The notes under the pieces: generated by a model
Told to the model about the DNA's origin: nothing
Seen by the model: only the letters and a program-made list of their open reading frames with translations
Database searches by the model: none
Shown here: positions 7,206 through 10,930 of the stretch, piece by piece
Layout of the letters: every line of letters begins with the position of its first letter
Numbering within the stretch: position 1 is the first letter of the stretch
Translations under genes and position numbers: made by a program
NCBI GenBank assembly: GCA_017694275.1
Contig: JADINB010000043.1
Coordinates: forward strand, 1-10,930
Length of the DNA stretch: 10,930 nt
Reading direction: 5' to 3'
Origin: Candidatus Egerieousia excrementavium
GTDB lineage: Bacteria > Bacteroidota > Bacteroidia > Bacteroidales > UBA932

Positions 7206-8435
7206 ATGGTGGAAAAACCTTTGAATATTGCCGTAGGCCTTTCCGGTGGGGTAGACTCCAGTGTTGCGGCTTTGCTGCTGAAAAGAGCAGGGCATAATGT
7301 CATTGCCATCTTCATGCAGAACTGGCACGATACAGACGGAACCCTGCACGGCGAGTGTGAATGGGAGGAGGAGAGAACAGTTGCGCAGCTTGTCGCAAAG
7401 AAGATAGGCATACCCTTCTATTTTGTGGATTTGAGCGAAACATATAGAAAGAGGGTTGTAGATTACATGTTCAGCGAGTATGCGCACGGGCGGACTCCAA
7501 ATCCCGACGTGCTTTGCAACCGCGAAATAAAGTTCGACGCCTTTCTCAAATATGCCCTGGAGCTCGGTGCAGACTATGTGGCAACCGGACACTATTGCAA
7601 AAAGGAACAGTTTACAGATGAAAGCGGCAAGACTGTATACCGTATTCTGGCGGGAGATGACAAAAACAAGGACCAGAGTTATTTCCTGTGTCAACTCTCC
7701 CAGGAACAACTCTCGCGTGCCATATTCCCGATAGGGGGGATTTCAAAGCCGCAGGTAAGGGAGATTGCAAGACAGGCAGGGCTCCCGAGTGCAGAGAAGA
7801 AAGATTCACAGGGAATATGTTTTGTAGGCAAGGTGGATCTGCCCCTTTTCTTACAGCAGAAACTCAGGCCAAGGCAGGGAAACGTGGTTGAGATTTTCAG
7901 GGATTTCTACAATTCCAGACCCGCGTTTCATCTCGAGACGGGAATATGTGAAAGTTATTCTTCCGATGAACTGGAAACCCTTTCGACCCCTGTGACATAT
8001 ACGCCGCAATGCGGAAAGGTGATAGGCAGGCATAACGGTGTGCAGTACTATACTGTCGGACAAAGGCACGGGCTTAACATAGGCGGGCACAAGGAGAGCA
8101 TTTTCATAATATCACTGGATCTGCCTTCGAATACAATATATGTGGGTGAAGGCCAGAGCCATCCTGGACTTTACAGAAAGGCCCTGAAGATTGAAAGCCA
8201 AGACATACACTGGATAAGGCCGGATATGGAAATGGCACCTGGAGAGAGCCGTGACGCTCTGGTGCGGATACGGTACCGCCAGCCATTGCAGAAGGCACGG
8301 CTTTTCAGACTCTGCGAAGGGATGTATATAGTCTTTGACATGCCTCAACGTAGCATAACGCCTGGACAGTTTGCGGTATGGTATACTGCAGACGGCAATG
8401 AGGAGATGACAGGAAGCGGAGTTATCTACAGATAG
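7206..8435 (+). CDS. mnmA: tRNA-specific 2-thiouridylase MnmA
   Basis: MnmA adenylates and then thiolates U34 of Lys, Glu and Gln tRNAs (s2U34), taking sulfur from a relay or persulfide donor. The 409-residue protein has the PP-loop SGGVDSS at 13-19, an N-type ATP pyrophosphatase domain, the catalytic Cys C104 in TPNPDVLCN and the second active-site Cys C205 in SQGICFVG. The ATGHY motif is at 126-130 and DKNKDQSYFL at 152-161. The central region keeps YYTVGQRHGLNIGG (281-294), and a C-terminal beta-barrel follows. It is about 40 residues longer than E. coli MnmA because of an insertion at about 231-268. The ATG has an A-rich leader (AAAAAGAAAAT) and no Shine-Dalgarno. The 3' end overlaps the convergent hydrolase gene by 10 bases. 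No convincing plus-strand -7 box was found, so transcription may come from a weak promoter or read-through from cdd. Confidence 0.96.
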   Translation: MVEKPLNIAVGLSGGVDSSVAALLLKRAGHNVIAIFMQNWHDTDGTLHGECEWEEERTVAQLVAKKIGIPFYFVDLSETYRKRVVDYMFSEYAHGRTPNPDVLCNREIKFDAFLKYALELGADYVATGHYCKKEQFTDESGKTVYRILAGDDKNKDQSYFLCQLSQEQLSRAIFPIGGISKPQVREIARQAGLPSAEKKDSQGICFVGKVDLPLFLQQKLRPRQGNVVEIFRDFYNSRPAFHLETGICESYSSDELETLSTPVTYTPQCGKVIGRHNGVQYYTVGQRHGLNIGGHKESIFIISLDLPSNTIYVGEGQSHPGLYRKALKIESQDIHWIRPDMEMAPGESRDALVRIRYRQPLQKARLFRLCEGMYIVFDMPQRSITPGQFAVWYTADGNEEMTGSGVIYR

Positions 8436-9220
8436 ACCTTGAGCCCGTCGTAGGCAGCCTCGACATTTTCAGGCAGTTCCCTTGAAAGTTCCACATGGGT
8501 GCCTATCTGGTGTGAAAGGTGAGTCAGATAGTTTCTTTTTGCCCCTATCCGCACTATCATTTCCAGTGCCTGCGGCAGTGAAAAGTGCGAAAGGTGCGGC
8601 TCGTGCCGTATGGCGTTTATTATGAGTATGTCAAGATTTTCTAATTTTGAAAACTGGTTTTCAGGAATATAGCTTCCGTCTGTTATGTAGGCGAGCCTGC
8701 CTATCCTGAATCCCAGTATGGGAAGTTTATAATGCATGATTCTTATTGGCACTACCTCGAGTTCCATCTCTTTTCCGTCTGCTCCTCTCTTTGTAACCTT
8801 AAACGGGTCTTCGTCTATTGTCATAAGGTTGAAATCTGGAACTCCGGGGTATTTTATTTCGCAGAATGCGTATGAATACTCCCTTTTCACACTCTCCTGT
8901 ACGCGTGTCTCGGCATATATCGGGAAGGCTTCCTTTCTGAAATAGTTGAATGCCCTTATGTCATCCATACCTCCGGTGTGGTCTTTGTGCTGGTGTGTGA
9001 GCAGAAGCGCATCTACGTCTCCTATCCCTTCGCGCAGCATCTGCTGCCTGAAATCCGGGCCGCAATCTATAAGAATCCTGAAGCCTTTGCTCTCTACAAG
9101 TACAGAAGAGCGGAGTCTGTTGTCTCTGCTGTCTGAAGATTTGCAGACATGACAGTTGCACCCTATCATAGGTACGCCCTGGGAAGTTCCCGTACCCAAA
9201 AAAGTTATGCATTCATCCAT
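8426..9220 (-). CDS. PhnP-like metallo-beta-lactamase-fold hydrolase
   Basis: This is a cytosolic MBL-fold phosphodiesterase or hydrolase of the PhnP-like group (COG1235 type); the substrate is unknown. The 264-residue product begins with the GTGTSQGVP loop and carries a CxCxxC structural zinc motif at C21, C23 and C26, the same positions and spacing as in E. coli PhnP. Active-site metal ligands are predicted at THQHKDH (H76, H78, D80, H81), H163 in MHYK, D181 in YITDG and the TH-x-SHQ block (H234, H237). One His of that block probably completes the structural zinc, as H225 does in PhnP. PhnP acts on a cyclic phosphate in phosphonate breakdown, but no phn genes are seen here, so that role should not be assumed. 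The start has only a tiny 5' gap from the divergent gene. Confidence 0.88.
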   Translation of the reverse strand: MDECITFLGTGTSQGVPMIGCNCHVCKSSDSRDNRLRSSVLVESKGFRILIDCGPDFRQQMLREGIGDVDALLLTHQHKDHTGGMDDIRAFNYFRKEAFPIYAETRVQESVKREYSYAFCEIKYPGVPDFNLMTIDEDPFKVTKRGADGKEMELEVVPIRIMHYKLPILGFRIGRLAYITDGSYIPENQFSKLENLDILIINAIRHEPHLSHFSLPQALEMIVRIGAKRNYLTHLSHQIGTHVELSRELPENVEAAYDGLKVYL

Positions 9221-9224
9221 GCCG

Positions 9225-9232
9225 CGAAGGTA
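9225..9232 (-). promoter_or_regulatory. Possible -7 box for the PhnP-like hydrolase gene
   Basis: Minus strand TACCTTCG differs from TAnnTTTG at one base. It ends only 4 bases before the ATG at 9220, implying a leaderless or nearly leaderless mRNA if used. No -33 element is clear. Confidence 0.35.
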
Positions 9233-9245
9233 CGAAAAAAATAGT

Positions 9246-9253
9246 TACATTTG
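9246..9253 (+). promoter_or_regulatory. -7 promoter box for the RsmI-like/folB/mtaB operon
   Basis: Plus strand TACATTTG is a full match to TAnnTTTG in the short gap between divergent genes. The expected transcription start, around 9259-9261, coincides with the GTG codon at 9260. No TTTG is present 19-21 bases upstream, so support rests on the -7 box and its position. Confidence 0.5.
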
Positions 9254-9259
9254 CAGCCT

Positions 9260-9973
9260 GTGAAAACCGAGCCAGGCATATTGTATCTGCTCCCTTCTCC
9301 GCTCGGAGAGGGAGACCCGAAGCAGGTAATCCCTTCGGGCGTAATGGAACTGCTTCCTGCCCTAGACTGCTTTTTTGCGGAAGAGCTGCGTACCGTGCGT
9401 CGGTATCTCTCGAAGGCTGGTCTTAAGGGCAGGCTGGATTCTGTGCGCATGTATGAACTGAACGAGCATACCGGCCAGGGAGAAATCGAGAGTTATCTTG
9501 ATATTCTCCTGCGCGGAGAGAGTGCGGCGCTTGTTTCAGAGGCCGGTTTGCCTGCCGTGGCAGATCCCGGTGCACAACTGGTGGCGCTGGCACATAATCA
9601 TGACATAAGGGTGGTGCCGCTCAGCGGGCCTTCTTCCCTTATGATGGCCCTTATGGCAAGTGGCATGAACGGTCAGTGTTTTGCCTTTACCGGCTATCTG
9701 CCCGTAAAGGGTGCCGAACGGAGAGAGAGAATAAGGAGCATTGAGAAGATTTCGCGTCAGATGTGCCAAAGCCAGATAATAATTGAGACACCATATAGAA
9801 ACCAGTCTCTGTTTGAGGAACTGATTGGAGTATGCAGCCCGGATACAAGGCTTTGCGTGGCCGCGAATATAACAATGGAAGATGAATTCATAAAGACAAA
9901 AACGGTAGCCCGGTGGCGCAGCGCTCCCGTGGAGATAGGAAAACGGCCGTGTGTCTTTGTTTTAATGGCATAA
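9260..9973 (+). CDS. RsmI-like SAM-dependent (tetrapyrrole-methylase fold) methyltransferase
   Basis: The protein belongs to the family of RsmI, which 2'-O-methylates C1402 of 16S rRNA. With the GTG at 9260 it is 237 residues, short against about 286 in E. coli RsmI. Conserved blocks are the N-terminal ILYLLPSPLG strand (about 7-16), LVSEAGLPAVADPG (91-104) for SAM binding, PLSGPSS (120-126) and the FTGYLP segment (about 143-148). The family's usual TPIGN-x-x-D start is replaced by SPLGEGD, and the C-terminal domain is reduced, so this looks like the shorter Bacteroidota paralogue and its target may not be C1402. There is no ATG start: candidates are TTG at 9251, inside the promoter box, and GTG at 9260, which I prefer. 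The stop overlaps the folB ATG by one base. Confidence 0.85.
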   Translation: MKTEPGILYLLPSPLGEGDPKQVIPSGVMELLPALDCFFAEELRTVRRYLSKAGLKGRLDSVRMYELNEHTGQGEIESYLDILLRGESAALVSEAGLPAVADPGAQLVALAHNHDIRVVPLSGPSSLMMALMASGMNGQCFAFTGYLPVKGAERRERIRSIEKISRQMCQSQIIIETPYRNQSLFEELIGVCSPDTRLCVAANITMEDEFIKTKTVARWRSAPVEIGKRPCVFVLMA

Positions 9974-10329
9974 TGATGAAAAGCAGAATAGAACTTAGAG
10001 ATATGGAGTTTTTTGCCCATCACGGCTGTTTTGAGCAGGAACGTGTCATTGGTAACAGGTTTGTGGTAAATCTCTCGGTGGTAACGGATTCCAAAAAAGC
10101 GGCAGAAAGCGACAATATAAATGATGCTGTAAACTATCAGATTCTGTATGATATAGTTGCAAGAGAAATGGAAATCCCCTCACACTTGCTGGAGCATGTG
10201 GCAGGCAGAATCTTGAAAAGTATAAGAAAAGTTTTCCCTGTTATTGTCTCGGCTGAGGTCTCCATAGACAAGCTTAATCCGCCGCTCGGCGGAAAGGTGG
10301 GCTCGTCGAGAGTTGTAATGAGTTTTTAA
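9973..10329 (+). CDS. folB: Dihydroneopterin aldolase
   Basis: FolB converts 7,8-dihydroneopterin to 6-hydroxymethyl-dihydropterin and glycolaldehyde in folate synthesis. The product is 118 residues, the normal family length. By comparison with S. aureus DHNA, the key residues are E23 in the ERVIGNRF segment, Y54 in DAVNYQ and K100 in IDKLNPPL; the LLEH block (72-75) that helps bind pterin is also present. The start is ATG at 9973, overlapping the previous stop in a TAATG arrangement with a second in-frame ATG immediately after, either of which may be used. The frame is open upstream to 9913, but those codons lie inside the methylase gene and add no family-like sequence. The stop is 5 bases before mtaB. 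Confidence 0.95.
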   Translation: MMKSRIELRDMEFFAHHGCFEQERVIGNRFVVNLSVVTDSKKAAESDNINDAVNYQILYDIVAREMEIPSHLLEHVAGRILKSIRKVFPVIVSAEVSIDKLNPPLGGKVGSSRVVMSF

Positions 10330-10334
10330 ACTGT

Positions 10335-10930
10335 ATGCAGAAAAGGGTCGCATTTGTCACACTCGGCTGCAAGCTGAACTTTTCGGAAACCTCTACGTTT
10401 GCAAGGAAATTCGAGGCAGCGGGATATCTGAGGGTATCAGACGATGCCGTAGCAGACCTATATGTGGTAAATACCTGTTCCGTTACGGAGCATGCAGACA
10501 AAAAGTGCAGGCAGACAATCCGCAAGCTGCAGAAGCAGAATCCGGAAGCGATTATAGTCGTTGCCGGCTGCTACGCCCAGCTCCAGCCGGAGCAGATTGC
10601 AGGTATAGGAGGAGTCGACGCAGTGATAGGTGCGGAAAAAAAAGGCGAGCTTTTTGAAATTGCAGACTCCGTGCTTCGGAAACGCAGTACGGCGCTTCTC
10701 TGTTCCTGCAATATCGCCGATGTGGGGAGTATCTTTCCGGCCTATTCGCAAGGTGAGCGGACCCGTTCGTTTCTGAAAATCCAGGATGGCTGCAACTACA
10801 ACTGTTCATATTGTACGATTCCCCTGGCCCGTGGAAAAAGCAGGAATCTGCCGATACCGGTACTTGTTGCCCAGGCACGTGAAATTGCTGCCAAAGGCGT
10901 GAAGGAGATAGTCCTGACAGGAGTGAATAC
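10335..10930 (+). CDS. mtaB: tRNA t6A37 methylthiotransferase MtaB (partial, 3' end outside window)
   Basis: MtaB is a radical-SAM enzyme that converts t6A37 to ms2t6A37 in ANN-decoding tRNAs. The visible 198 residues contain the UPF0004 domain with the LGCK motif and the three auxiliary 4Fe-4S cysteines C12, C48 and C79. The radical-SAM CxxxCxxC follows at C153, C157 and C160 (DGCNYNCSYC), then the TIPLARGKSR stretch. The LGCKLN start and CSVTEHADKK block point to MtaB rather than MiaB. The frame is open to the window edge (GVN then two bases of the next codon), so the rest of the radical-SAM domain and the TRAM domain lie beyond. The ATG at 10335 is 5 bases after folB, consistent with one operon. 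mnmA, another anticodon-loop modification gene, is nearby but separately transcribed. Confidence 0.95.
   Translation, partial: MQKRVAFVTLGCKLNFSETSTFARKFEAAGYLRVSDDAVADLYVVNTCSVTEHADKKCRQTIRKLQKQNPEAIIVVAGCYAQLQPEQIAGIGGVDAVIGAEKKGELFEIADSVLRKRSTALLCSCNIADVGSIFPAYSQGERTRSFLKIQDGCNYNCSYCTIPLARGKSRNLPIPVLVAQAREIAAKGVKEIVLTGVN

Noticed and set aside
7023..7709. 228-codon minus-strand open frame opposite cdd end, SRP RNA and mnmA
   Set aside because: It runs through the clearly recognisable SRP RNA and antisense to MnmA catalytic motifs. Its translation resembles no family and is Cys/Leu-rich shadow sequence.
9913..9972. 20-residue upstream extension of FolB
   Set aside because: It lies in the methylase reading region and lacks family-like sequence; ATG at 9973 gives the normal 118-residue length.
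1..10930. New defence, mobile or biosynthetic system
   Set aside because: Every reading frame on the accepted gene map has a recognisable housekeeping or envelope family. No integrase, transposase, inverted-repeat ends, CRISPR repeat, toxin-antitoxin pair or unusual reverse transcriptase or nuclease is present.

Overview
The window looks like chromosomal housekeeping DNA from a member of the Bacteroidota, probably Bacteroidales. Three things suggest this. The promoter-like boxes match the Bacteroidota -7 consensus TAnnTTTG. Purine-rich Shine-Dalgarno sites are not evident before most starts. The protein variants are of Bacteroidota type: a long acidic-tailed S1, a 541-residue S41 protease, a short RsmI-like methylase, and an MtaB with an LGCKLNFSE start. 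Genus cannot be given from sequence reading alone.

Layout, left to right. (1) A tight plus-strand operon of rpsA (ribosomal protein S1), rnz (RNase Z) and a secreted PDZ/S41 C-terminal processing protease, with gaps of only 2-3 bases. (2) A minus-strand pair of a glucosaminidase/LysM wall hydrolase followed by mltG, with abutting reading frames; mltG runs tail to tail into the S41 gene with a 21-base overlap. (3) A divergent promoter built on a 19-base perfect palindrome, feeding the hydrolase leftward and cytidine deaminase (cdd) rightward. (4) A minus-strand small SRP RNA gene (4.5S type), whose 3' terminal stem and T-tract lie inside the last codons of cdd. (5) mnmA (tRNA 2-thiouridylase) on plus, overlapping by 10 bases a convergent PhnP-like metallo-beta-lactamase-fold hydrolase. 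(6) A second very compact divergent start region, then a plus-strand operon of an RsmI-like methylase, folB and mtaB; mtaB is cut by the window end.

Functionally, most genes serve translation and RNA maturation: S1, tRNA 3' processing, U34 thiolation, ms2t6A37 formation, rRNA methylation and SRP targeting. A second group concerns the envelope: S41 protease, MltG, glucosaminidase. Two single-enzyme metabolic genes are present, cdd (pyrimidine salvage) and folB (folate).

No stretch over 300 bases lacks a gene. The longest non-coding stretch, 7066-7205, is mostly SRP RNA plus its promoter and the mnmA leader. I found no mobile element, CRISPR array, prophage, toxin or defence cassette, and no convincing new multi-gene system. 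The points worth a second look are compact-genome features: RNA/CDS 3' sharing, convergent overlaps and back-to-back promoters. There are also a few protein oddities, namely the MnmA insertion, an orphan PhnP-like enzyme, and an RsmI-like paralogue with an atypical nucleotide-binding start.
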